A stretch of 64,000 bases of DNA, taken from Natrinema zhouii. Lineage in GTDB: Archaea; Halobacteriota; Halobacteria; Halobacteriales; Natrialbaceae. The stretch's first letter is position 1. Each line of letters begins with the position of its first letter. Both the position numbers and the translations under genes were made by a program. Below the pieces are notes generated by a model. It was not told where the DNA came from, ran no database searches, and worked only from the letters and a program-made list of their open reading frames with translations. The stretch covers positions 2,976,001 to 3,040,000 of the forward strand of contig NZ_CP059154.1 in the NCBI RefSeq assembly GCF_013456555.2. Direction: 5' to 3'. This document shows positions 51,827 through 64,000 of the stretch, in pieces.

Positions 51827-53800
51827 TCACTTCCCCTGGAAGTCCGGCTCCTCGTCGCCCATGAAGGCCATGACCCCCTCCATCAGATCGTCGGTCGCCA
51901 TCAGGTGGCCGAACGCGGACGCCTCGTACTCCAGCCCGGCCTCGGTATCGTCGCGGCCGGCGAGCATCGCACGTTTGGTGAACTTCTGGGCGATCGGCGG
52001 ACCGCCGGCGAGGTCGGTCGCCAGCTCGAGCGCACGGTCCTGAAGGTCGTCGTTGTCGACCACGTCGTTGACGAAGCCGTAGTCGGCCATCGTCTCGGCG
52101 TCGTAGCGCTCGGCGGTGAGGATGATTTCCTTCGCGCGGCCCTCGCCGACGATGTGTTTGAGTCGTTGTGTGCCGCCCCAGCCGGGGAGCAGCCCGAGGT
52201 TGAGTTCGGGCTGGCCGAACTGGGATCGCTCGCTCGCGACGCGCATGTCGGCACAGGTCGCCAGTTCCATCCCGCCGCCGAGACAGAAGCCGTCGATTCC
52301 CGCGACGACCGGCAGGTCACACGCCTCGAGTTTGCCGAACGTCGACTGTCCCAGTCGGGACAGCTCCTGTCCCTCGATCGGATCGGCACCGTCCCCGGCC
52401 ATGCTCTGGACGTCCGCACCCGCGGAGAACGCCTTCTCACCCTCGCCGGTGAGAAGGATCGCGCGCACCTCGTCGTCGTCCTCGAGCAGGTCGATCGCTG
52501 CCGAGAGCTCCTCGAGTAGCTCGTCACTGATGGTGTTCATTCGGTGTGGCCGGTCGAGGACGATGTGACCGACCCTGTCGCCGGGGTACTCGACGCGGAT
52601 CGCCTCGAAGTCGACCTCGTCTGAATCCCCATCGCTCTCGTATAACCCGCCACGTTCGGCGCGTTCCGCGAGATACTCCGCGGGCGCGTATCGTTCGTGA
52701 TCGGTCTCCTCGTAGGCTTCCTCGAGGGTCTCGTGGAGCGTCTCGAGGCCGTAGTCGTCGACCAGCTTGACCGGGCCGTCGGGGAAGCCGGCGCCGAGCT
52801 GGACGGCCTCGTCGATCGATTCCGGCGGGGCGACGTCGCCGCCGATCAGCTTGGCGGCCTCGTTGGCCATCGTCGCGAGGAGCCGTTCCTCGACGAATTC
52901 AGACTGCTGATCGGACGGGATCTGTGCGCCGTCACCGTCCTCGTAGTCGTAGAACCCCTTACCGGTCTTCTTCCCGAGTTCCTCGTTCTCCACCTTTTCC
53001 TCGAGCAGCGGGGCCGGCTCGTAGGCCTCGCCCAACACCTCGTGCATGTACTCGAGGACGTGGTAGCTGACGTCGTTACCGACCTGATCGCCGAGTTCGA
53101 AGCTGCCCATGGGGAGCCCCATGCCGAACTTAGTCGTCGAGTCGACCTCCGCGATGGTCGCCTCGTCGTTGCTGACGAGCCACGCGGCCTCGTTCATCAG
53201 CGGCACGAGGATGCGGTTGACGATGAAGCCGGGCGAGTCCTTGTGGACCCGGACCGGCGTCTTGTCGAAGTCCTCGGCGAGTTCCTCCGTGAGCGTGAGC
53301 GTCTCCTCGGTGCTTTCGGCACCTGAAATCACTTCGACCAGCGGCATCCGGACCGGCGGGTTGAAAAAGTGCATCCCGCAGAAACGCTCAGGCCGCTCGG
53401 TGACCTCGGCGAGTTCGGTGATCGAGAGGCTTGAGGTGTTCGTCGCGAAGACCGTGTGATCCGGTGCGGCCTCCTCGAGTTCGGTGTAGACCTCTTTCTT
53501 GATCTCCATCTTCTCGGGGACCGCCTCGATGACGAAATCGGCGTCGGCGACGGCTTCGCTCATGTCGACCAGCGGCGTCACGCGCTCCAAGGCGGCGTCG
53601 GCTTCCTCCTCGGAGAGCTGGTCGTTCTCGGCGAGCTTGCCCAGCGACCACTTGATCTGGTCGTAGCCGTTCTGGACGAACTCGTCTTTGATGTCGCGCA
53701 TGTTCACGTCGTAGCCCGCTATCGCGGCGACCTCTGCGATACCGTGACCCATGTTGCCTGCTCCCAGAACTGCGACGGTGTTGATATCCTCGAGTTCCAT
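51827..53800 (-). CDS. Fused 3-hydroxyacyl-CoA dehydrogenase/enoyl-CoA hydratase
   Basis: A 657-residue bifunctional protein. The N-terminal dehydrogenase (about 1-390) has VAVLGAGNMGHGIAEVAA for NAD, then FATNTSSLSITELAEV and MHFFNPPVRMPLVEVISG with the catalytic His. The C-terminal crotonase (about 410-657) has GEGEKAFSAGADVQSM and GFCLGGGMELATCADMRVAS, and GLLPGWGGTQRL. It performs two consecutive beta-oxidation steps. The order (dehydrogenase first) is the reverse of the bacterial FadB layout but is common in archaea. It is divergent from an acyl-CoA dehydrogenase gene, with starts 116 bases apart. Confidence 0.93.
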   Translation of the reverse strand: MELEDINTVAVLGAGNMGHGIAEVAAIAGYDVNMRDIKDEFVQNGYDQIKWSLGKLAENDQLSEEEADAALERVTPLVDMSEAVADADFVIEAVPEKMEIKKEVYTELEEAAPDHTVFATNTSSLSITELAEVTERPERFCGMHFFNPPVRMPLVEVISGAESTEETLTLTEELAEDFDKTPVRVHKDSPGFIVNRILVPLMNEAAWLVSNDEATIAEVDSTTKFGMGLPMGSFELGDQVGNDVSYHVLEYMHEVLGEAYEPAPLLEEKVENEELGKKTGKGFYDYEDGDGAQIPSDQQSEFVEERLLATMANEAAKLIGGDVAPPESIDEAVQLGAGFPDGPVKLVDDYGLETLHETLEEAYEETDHERYAPAEYLAERAERGGLYESDGDSDEVDFEAIRVEYPGDRVGHIVLDRPHRMNTISDELLEELSAAIDLLEDDDEVRAILLTGEGEKAFSAGADVQSMAGDGADPIEGQELSRLGQSTFGKLEACDLPVVAGIDGFCLGGGMELATCADMRVASERSQFGQPELNLGLLPGWGGTQRLKHIVGEGRAKEIILTAERYDAETMADYGFVNDVVDNDDLQDRALELATDLAGGPPIAQKFTKRAMLAGRDDTEAGLEYEASAFGHLMATDDLMEGVMAFMGDEEPDFQGK

Positions 53801-53915
53801 GTCAAACGATCCTATGCGGACCCGTTTCAACGTTTCCCTATTCTGATTGAAAAACGATAGTTGGGTTTACTCCCGGTTACAAAGCTCTTTACCGCTTCGA
53901 TAGGAACAATCGTCC

Positions 53916-55061
53916 ATGGAATTCGGACTCAGCGAAGAACAGCAACAGATCCGCGACGAGGTCCGCCGGTTCGCGGAGAACGAGATCGTCCCCAACGCCG
54001 AGGAGTACGACACCGAAGAGAAGTTCCCCCACGAAATCGTCGATAAGGCGGCCGAGATGGGGCTGGTCGGCTCCTCGATTCCGATCGAGTACGGCGGTGC
54101 CGGTTACTCGACGCTCGAGACGGTGCTCATCGCCGAGGAACTGTTCTCCCACGACCCCGGCATCGCGCTCTCGATCTCGGCCTGCTCGTTCGGGACCGAG
54201 GCCATCCAGGAATTCGGGACCGAAGAACAGAAGGAACGCTTCCTCGAGCCCGTCGCGTTGGGCGAGAAGATCTCCGGCGCGGCGATCTCCGAACCCGACA
54301 CCGGCTCCGACGTCTCCTCCGTTTCGACGCGCGCCGAGAAGGACGGCGACGAGTGGGTGATCAACGGCAACAAGATGTGGATCACCAACGGCACCGTCGG
54401 CGACTTCTTCGTCGTCCTCTGTAAGACCGACCCCGACGCGGACGATCGATACGCCGGCTTCAGTCAGATCATCGTCGAGTCCGACCGCGACGGCTTCAGT
54501 TCGGAGAAAATCACCGGCAAGCTCGGCATCCGCGCCTCCGACACCGCCGAACTAATCTTCGACGACGTCCGCGTCCCCGAGGAGAACCTCGTCGGTGACC
54601 AGGGCGCCGCCTTCCTCCAGCAGATGCAGTTCTTCGACGCCACCCGGACCGGGGTCGCGGCCCAGGGTGTCGGCATCGCAAAGGGCGCGCTCGAGGCCGC
54701 CCTCGACTACGCCCAGGACCGCGAACAGTTCGGCAAGTCCATCTCGGAGTTCCAGGCCATCCAGCACAAGCTCTCCGAGATGGCGACCGAGACCGAGGCC
54801 GCGCGCAACCTGACCTACAAGGCCGCCTGGAACGTCGACCAGGGCAACGACATCACGAAACTCGCCTCGATGGCCAAGGAGTACGCCTCCCGCGTCGCCG
54901 TCGACGTCGCCAACGAGGCCGTCCAGATCCACGGCGGGGCCGGCTACGTCAACGACTTCCCCGTCGAGCGCTTCTACCGCGACTCGAAGATCACCCAGAT
55001 CTACGAGGGCACCACCGAGATCCAGAAGAACGTGATCGCTCGAGAACTCCTCGACGAATAA
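53916..55061 (+). CDS. Acyl-CoA dehydrogenase
   Basis: A 381-residue flavoenzyme starting MEFGLSEEQQQIRDEV. It has ISGAAISEPDTGSDVSS near 123-139 (FAD signature 1), INGNKMWITNG, then QFGKSISEFQAIQHKLSEM (signature 2) and QIYEGTTEIQKNVIAR with the catalytic glutamate. It resembles short-chain or isovaleryl-type members more closely than the gene at 47621. It is divergent from the fused dehydrogenase/hydratase gene. The shared promoter region suggests joint control of beta-oxidation. Confidence 0.92.
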   Translation: MEFGLSEEQQQIRDEVRRFAENEIVPNAEEYDTEEKFPHEIVDKAAEMGLVGSSIPIEYGGAGYSTLETVLIAEELFSHDPGIALSISACSFGTEAIQEFGTEEQKERFLEPVALGEKISGAAISEPDTGSDVSSVSTRAEKDGDEWVINGNKMWITNGTVGDFFVVLCKTDPDADDRYAGFSQIIVESDRDGFSSEKITGKLGIRASDTAELIFDDVRVPEENLVGDQGAAFLQQMQFFDATRTGVAAQGVGIAKGALEAALDYAQDREQFGKSISEFQAIQHKLSEMATETEAARNLTYKAAWNVDQGNDITKLASMAKEYASRVAVDVANEAVQIHGGAGYVNDFPVERFYRDSKITQIYEGTTEIQKNVIARELLDE

Positions 55062-55432
55062 CAACGAAATTTCACGCTGCGGTCTATCGCGGTCGCGGCA
55101 TCGCGACCGCGATGTCCCTCGGTAAAATTTCGATCAAAAGCACTCCTCCCTCCCCTGCGGGTCGGTCGTCGGCCCGCTCGCTCCCTGCAGTCGCTCGCGC
55201 TCGTATTCGTATAACAGCCTGCCTTTCCCCGGATCGCGCGACTCTCGCGTTCGCTCGAGCCGCGCTCTCGGCCACTAATTTTCGTTCCGTTTAGCTTCAG
55301 ACGGCCACGATTACCAGCGACAGCGCGACGAAGACCACGTACGTGAAGATGTAGTCGATCATGGCTGCCTCGAGGCTCCGACAACGGAAGCGGGCGGGAA
55401 ACCCTTTGCCGCGTCGGCCCCTTCCTTAGACT
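55062..55432. other. Intergenic stretch holding one possible microprotein
   Basis: No long gene fits. A GGTCGCGGCATCGCGACC hairpin near 55090-55107 may terminate transcription of the dehydrogenase. On the minus strand is a 21-codon single-helix frame (see separate entry). Confidence 0.45.
55297..55362 (-). CDS. Possible 21-residue single-helix membrane microprotein
   Basis: The ATG at 55362 starts a closed frame reading MIDYIFTYVVFVALSLVIVA plus one residue, entirely one transmembrane helix. It is too short for codon statistics. It starts in the region between the two plus-strand genes, and transcription would run antisense to the dehydrogenase 3' end. Only the marked hydrophobicity supports it. 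Confidence 0.3.
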   Translation of the reverse strand: MIDYIFTYVVFVALSLVIVAV

Positions 55433-56188
55433 ATGAGAGAGTTCGTCTTCGCCCTCGAGTACGAGCCCGGCTGCAACAGGGTGGCGGACACGCTCGCGGA
55501 CCACCCCGATGCCCGGATCCGCTCGCTATCGCTGCACGCCACCGCCGAGCGCCTCTGGCGGGTCGACCACGCCACCGGCACGCCGGACGCCCTCGAGGAC
55601 ATCGAGGACGCCTTCCTCACCAGCGACTACTACGCGGACTGCCTCGCGACCGACGACTGCGGCGCGACCCAGACCACGCAGGTCCTCGATCGCACCGACG
55701 ATACGCTCGTCCTCTACTCCGATTGGGAGCGCACCCCGACCTGTGCGTCCGTCCCGCACATCGCCCGCGACCACCTCGGCGACGGCGTGCTGTTCGAGAC
55801 ACGTCACGAGAGACGCCATTACACGTGGCGGATCGTCCACTCCGGCGAGGGCGACACGGCCGCGTTCTTCGACGCCCTCGAGGCGGCGCTCGGTGACCGC
55901 GCCCGGATGGAGATGCTCCGGACGGCGACGACAGAGACCGAAGCGCGGACGGGCGACGCGAACAGCGGGGCGAACGGACTCGCTCCCGAACAGGAGGCCG
56001 CGCTCCGGGCCGCCGTGGAACACGGCTACTACGAATCGCCTCGAGCAGTCGACGTCAGCGAACTCGCCGACCACCTCGACGTCCCGCGGTCGACGCTCAC
56101 CTATCGGCTTCGCCGGGCCGAAGAACACTTGGCCAAGCAACACGTCGCGAGCGAGCAACTGGTCGACGGGCCGTCGACGTCGCTCTAG
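55433..56188 (+). CDS. HTH-10 (bacterio-opsin-activator-type) transcription regulator
   Basis: A 251-residue protein with an N-terminal alpha/beta sensor region (about 1-150) and a C-terminal HTH-10 domain (about 185-240, with LAPEQEAALRAAVEHGYYES, VDVSELADHLDVPRSTLTYR, LRRAEEHLAKQHV). Cysteines at 14, 69, 75 and 103 in the N-terminal region could bind a metal. It precedes a P1B-type metal ATPase by about 67 bases, so it is a likely regulator of that gene, perhaps sensing Zn or Cd; this is inferred from position. It starts at ATG 55433. Confidence 0.85.
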   Translation: MREFVFALEYEPGCNRVADTLADHPDARIRSLSLHATAERLWRVDHATGTPDALEDIEDAFLTSDYYADCLATDDCGATQTTQVLDRTDDTLVLYSDWERTPTCASVPHIARDHLGDGVLFETRHERRHYTWRIVHSGEGDTAAFFDALEAALGDRARMEMLRTATTETEARTGDANSGANGLAPEQEAALRAAVEHGYYESPRAVDVSELADHLDVPRSTLTYRLRRAEEHLAKQHVASEQLVDGPSTSL

Positions 56189-56203
56189 CGGCCCCACAGA
56201 CTC

Positions 56204-56217
56204 TTGGAATATTCCAA
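56204..56217. promoter_or_regulatory. Perfect palindrome before the P1B ATPase gene
   Basis: TTGGAATATTCCAA is a perfect 14-base palindrome ending about 37 bases before the ATPase ATG, next to a TATA-like GCTTATCG. It lies just after the stop of the HTH-10 gene. It is a strong operator candidate; the HTH-10 protein or another dimer could bind it. Confidence 0.6.
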
Positions 56218-56254
56218 CGAAGGCTTATCGAACTGACGCGCTTACCTTCGGGTA

Positions 56255-58666
<2,412 letters not shown>

Positions 58667-58745
58667 GTCGCGCCGCTCCGATCGTCACTGCCGACCGAGA
58701 CGCATATGCGCTCTCGGTACTGTACTCCCGTATCCGTACCTTCGC

Positions 58746-59336
58746 ATGAACGAAGAGGCACACGCCGTCCTCCGGCAAGACCACGTAATGGCCGAGCTCG
58801 TCGACCGACACGACCCCTACGTCGAACCGAACTGGGACGAGTACGAACGGCTCTGTATCTCGATCATCAATCAGCAGCTCTCCACCGCGAGCGCGGCGGC
58901 CGTCCGCGAGCGCGTATTCGACCTCCTCGAGAGGGACGTGACGCCGGCGTCCGTCCTGGCCGCGGACGAGGCGGCCCTCCGGGACGCTGGACTCTCCCGG
59001 AGCAAGGTCGAGTACGTCCGGAACGCCGCTCGCGCCTTTCAGGAGAACGATTACACGCGAGCGGGACTCGCCTCGCACTCCGACGACGAGGTCGTCGATC
59101 TCCTCACCGAGATCAAAGGAATCGGTGCGTGGACCGCACGCATGTACCTCCTGTTCGTCCTCGAGCGACCCGACGTGCTTCCCCTCGGCGACCTCGCCGT
59201 TCGCCGCGGGATCGAGCAACTGTACGGCGACGACGAGGAGCTGACCCGCGCGGAGATGCGCGCAATCGCCGAGCCGTGGCGGCCGTATCGGAGCGTCGCC
59301 ACGCGGTACATCTGGGCCGAGTACGAATCGGAGTAG
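58746..59336 (+). CDS. HhH-GPD DNA glycosylase (AlkA-like)
   Basis: A 196-residue protein with the helix-hairpin-helix and catalytic aspartate of the HhH-GPD superfamily: LTEIKGIGAWTARMYLLFVL near 120-139 and PLGDLAVRRG with Asp149. The N-terminal SIINQQLSTASAAAVRERVF is also a family block. It has no C-terminal Fe-S cysteines, so it is closer to AlkA (3-methyladenine) than to EndoIII or MutY. It removes alkylated bases from DNA. It is short for AlkA because the N-terminal beta domain is absent, as is common in archaea. Confidence 0.9.
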   Translation: MNEEAHAVLRQDHVMAELVDRHDPYVEPNWDEYERLCISIINQQLSTASAAAVRERVFDLLERDVTPASVLAADEAALRDAGLSRSKVEYVRNAARAFQENDYTRAGLASHSDDEVVDLLTEIKGIGAWTARMYLLFVLERPDVLPLGDLAVRRGIEQLYGDDEELTRAEMRAIAEPWRPYRSVATRYIWAEYESE

Positions 59337-59596
59337 CGCAGCCGAGATCGCCGACGGGTCGGGGAATCGGCGAACAGACGCACGTCGCTCGAGACTGGAC
59401 GGACTGAAACGGTCACTACCGGGATCGGTAATCGGACACTGCCTCGGCCCTGCAGACCGGGAATCGGGGCGATCGAGCGGATAAACCGCGATTACGTCCC
59501 CGAGTATGCAGGCCGGACGCGGATTCTCGAGAAAGGAGATACTGACCACTGAGAGGGCCACGCCGACTCAAGTGTGACTCGCCCGGCGATGTGAGT

Positions 59597-60949
59597 ATGG
59601 CAGACGACATGCCCGCAGACGACCCGTCCACAGGCGACCCGTCACAGCGACGAATGACCACCGATCCCGAGCGGATCAGGGAGTGGGCCGAGGCCCGCGA
59701 CGCCGTCCCGGTCAGGGTACGGGACAGCGAGGGTCACGGCCACTCCTTCACCCGCCGCGACGAGATGGGCGAACACCACGAGGAGTACACCTGGGACGAG
59801 TTCGAGGAGCGCTTCGACGACGACGACCTCGTCTTCGTCTACCACGAGGAGGAGCCGACCGGCGAGGAAATGGGCTTCTTTGAAATCGTCGAGCGCGAGC
59901 AGGCGTTCGAGCGAGCCGATCTCGGTCGTGACGAACTCGAGGACTCGCTGCGAAGCGGCGAGACGGTAACGACCGAAATCGTCGAGACCCAGGTCGTCGA
60001 ACGGGAAATCGTCGAACGGGATACGATCGAGAGCGAAGTGATCGACACGGATCTGGTCGAGCGCGAGGTCGTCGACTCCGAACTGGTGGACCGCGATATC
60101 GTCGAGACCGAGTTCGTCTCCGACGACATGATCGAGGTGACCGTCGACGAAACGCATATGGACACCATCGAGGAGATCGAACGCTACATCGTCGAAAGCA
60201 AGGTCGTCGACGTCGATATCGAGCAAGACGAGGAACTCGAGCGGGACGATATCCGGACGGACATCGAACTCGAGAGCGTCCAGCGATCCATCCTCGAGAG
60301 CGACGTCGTCCGCTCGAACGTGACGCCCGACGACGTGGTCCAGCAGGAGGTCATCCAGAGCCAGCGGACCGAGGGAGACGCCGTCCAGAGCGAACTCCTC
60401 GAGCGCCGAACGATCGAAGAGGAGGTCACCGAGCGACTGCGAATGCGGTACATGCTCGAGGACACCGAACTGATCGAGTCCGAGGTGCTCACCAGCGAGC
60501 TGCTCGAGGGCGAGATCATCGACGTCGACGAGTACGAGTCCATGGGGACCGGCGAAATGGAAACCGGAACCGCCGGGACCACGGGCGACGAGACGATGAC
60601 GAGTGCCGAGTCCGGCACCACCGGTACCGGTGTCGAGGATGAGGGAGCGACGGCGAGCGCCGGGACTGACACCGGAATGGGAACGACGGACGAGATGGCG
60701 GAGTCGCCGGCGATGGAACTCTCTCAGGACGATCAGGGGAAAGACGTCGTCGACGAGTCGGGCCAGCAGATCGGCATGGTCGCCGAAGTCGAGGGACAGA
60801 CGGCGTACGTCGATCCGGAACCCGGGCTGACGGATCGGCTCAAAGCGCGCATGGACTGGGGCGGCCACGGCGACGACGACTACCCGGTCGAGTCCTCGCA
60901 GATACTGGAGATCACGGACGACGAAGTCGTCATTCGGAGCGGCGAGTAA
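59597..60949 (+). CDS. Acidic protein with ten-residue repeats and a C-terminal PRC-barrel-like domain
   Basis: A 450-residue, extremely acidic protein. Residues about 120-190 consist of roughly six ten-residue units (TTEIVETQVV, EREIVERDTI, ESEVIDTDLV, EREVVDSELV, DRDIVETEFV, SDDMIEVTVD). Less regular units continue to about 310 (for example ILESDVV, LLERRTI, LIESEVL). A Gly/Thr/Ser-rich linker (about 315-375) is followed by a short domain (DQGKDVVDESGQQIGMVAEV to the end) that resembles a PRC-barrel. The N-terminus (about 20-100) looks globular. The ATG at 59597 is preferred to the GTG at 59591. The repeat may form a beta-solenoid or coiled coil. The function is unknown. Confidence 0.75.
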   Translation: MADDMPADDPSTGDPSQRRMTTDPERIREWAEARDAVPVRVRDSEGHGHSFTRRDEMGEHHEEYTWDEFEERFDDDDLVFVYHEEEPTGEEMGFFEIVEREQAFERADLGRDELEDSLRSGETVTTEIVETQVVEREIVERDTIESEVIDTDLVEREVVDSELVDRDIVETEFVSDDMIEVTVDETHMDTIEEIERYIVESKVVDVDIEQDEELERDDIRTDIELESVQRSILESDVVRSNVTPDDVVQQEVIQSQRTEGDAVQSELLERRTIEEEVTERLRMRYMLEDTELIESEVLTSELLEGEIIDVDEYESMGTGEMETGTAGTTGDETMTSAESGTTGTGVEDEGATASAGTDTGMGTTDEMAESPAMELSQDDQGKDVVDESGQQIGMVAEVEGQTAYVDPEPGLTDRLKARMDWGGHGDDDYPVESSQILEITDDEVVIRSGE

Positions 60950-61046
60950 CGCGAGAAATGGGGCGGAGAGCGTTCCGATCGGGCGGCGTGTCGTCCCAGC
61001 GAACGGGGCGACTAGCTATTCAGTCCGTGCCGTCACGACCGCTCGA

Positions 61047-63622
<2,576 letters not shown>

Positions 63623-64000
63623 TCACTCCTCCTCTTCGGGAGTATCGCTCGCATCGCTGTCGATCCGGCGACTAACGTCGACCTGATAGTTACCGAGGAT
63701 ATCGCGGCCGAGCAAGACAGGGTAGTCCATGTGGCTGCGGTCCTCGACGCTGGCCGTGACGGTGTGTTGGTTCCCACCGACGCCGACGACGACGTCAACG
63801 ACGGGGCGGCTCTTGGACTGTTTGCTGCTGCCGGATCGAATGTGGGTGATGGACTTGATCGGGCCGGCACCGATGTCGGCCGCGAGGCCGGTGTCGATGC
63901 TCGTCCGCGTGGCTCCGGTGTCGGACTTCGCGAGCACTGTCTTCGACCCACTGGTCCCCGAGAGGATGACTTCCTCCGTGTAGCCGATCACGGCGGGCTC
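63623..64000 (-). CDS. RimK-associated ATP-dependent zinc protease-like protein (retropepsin fold), 5' end at window edge
   Basis: The minus-strand frame is open to the window edge; a GTG at 63991 could be the start, otherwise it begins outside. The protein has VLAKSDTGATRTSIDTGLAA, an aspartyl-protease-like DTGA site, and YPVLLGRDILGNYQVDVSRR near the C-terminus. This matches the PF05618-type proteins linked to RimK in bacteria and archaea, named putative zinc proteases but retropepsin-like by sequence. Its true activity is unproven. It ends in an acidic tail (DTPEEEE). The upstream neighbour is not visible. Confidence 0.75.
   Translation of the reverse strand, partial: EPAVIGYTEEVILSGTSGSKTVLAKSDTGATRTSIDTGLAADIGAGPIKSITHIRSGSSKQSKSRPVVDVVVGVGGNQHTVTASVEDRSHMDYPVLLGRDILGNYQVDVSRRIDSDASDTPEEEE

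Overview
The window looks like a haloarchaeal chromosome. The proteins are strongly acidic, the GC content is high, many genes have a TATA-like box 25-30 bases before the start codon (leaderless type), and haloarchaea-specific families are frequent (HTH-10 regulator, HalX response regulator, DUF5783, DUF5785, DUF6159). A complete methylaspartate-cycle cluster points to a member of the Halobacteria, possibly Natrialbaceae-like; I cannot name the species from sequence alone.

Layout. 0-5.8 kb: housekeeping genes (ribose-1,5-bisphosphate isomerase fragment, PAP2 phosphatase, Mrp/NBP35 Fe-S carrier, family-4-like uracil-DNA glycosylase) up to a tRNA-Ser(UGA). 5.8-7.4 kb: a small segment whose flanks repeat the 3' end of that tRNA, holding nested inverted repeats, a Cys-rich zinc protein and a cold-shock protein. 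7.5-15.9 kb: a GntP-type permease and the methylaspartate cycle genes (mamA-mamB-mal-mch-mcl, with mct divergent). 15.9-21.7 kb: a defence region with a HEPN/MNT module, a 55-codon remnant of an Eco57I-like DNA methylase and an McrBC restriction system. 22-29.1 kb: core genes (multi-PAS histidine kinase, GTP cyclohydrolase III, phosphoglycerate kinase, acetyltransferase). 29.1-33.7 kb: a decayed integrated element at tRNA-Thr(UGU), with a broken integrase, a broken hicBA pair and, apparently intact, a halocin C8-like precursor followed by a four-helix membrane protein. 33.7-64 kb: mostly chromosomal metabolism and signalling, namely fatty acid activation and beta-oxidation genes in three places, three kinase or response-regulator genes, NikR, a creatininase-family enzyme, a Zn/Cd-type P1B ATPase behind an HTH-10 regulator, KatG, an MscS gene with an in-frame amber codon, and a protein built of ten-residue repeats.

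How it fits together. The beta-oxidation genes (acyl-CoA ligase, two acyl-CoA dehydrogenases, an enoyl-CoA hydratase and a fused 3-hydroxyacyl-CoA dehydrogenase/hydratase) produce acetyl-CoA. The methylaspartate cycle assimilates acetyl-CoA through glutamate, mesaconate, methylmalyl-CoA and glyoxylate. GTP cyclohydrolase III and perhaps the creatininase-family protein belong to the archaeal flavin/deazaflavin route. The accessory regions sit beside tRNA genes and show the usual turnover of mobile DNA.

The best candidate for an under-described system is the halocin-like locus at 30.1-31.5 kb. Other items worth a look are the ten-residue repeat protein at 59.6 kb, the nested hairpins after tRNA-Ser, the palindromic operator before the P1B ATPase and the amber-interrupted MscS gene. 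All family names come from reading motifs by eye; no database search was run.
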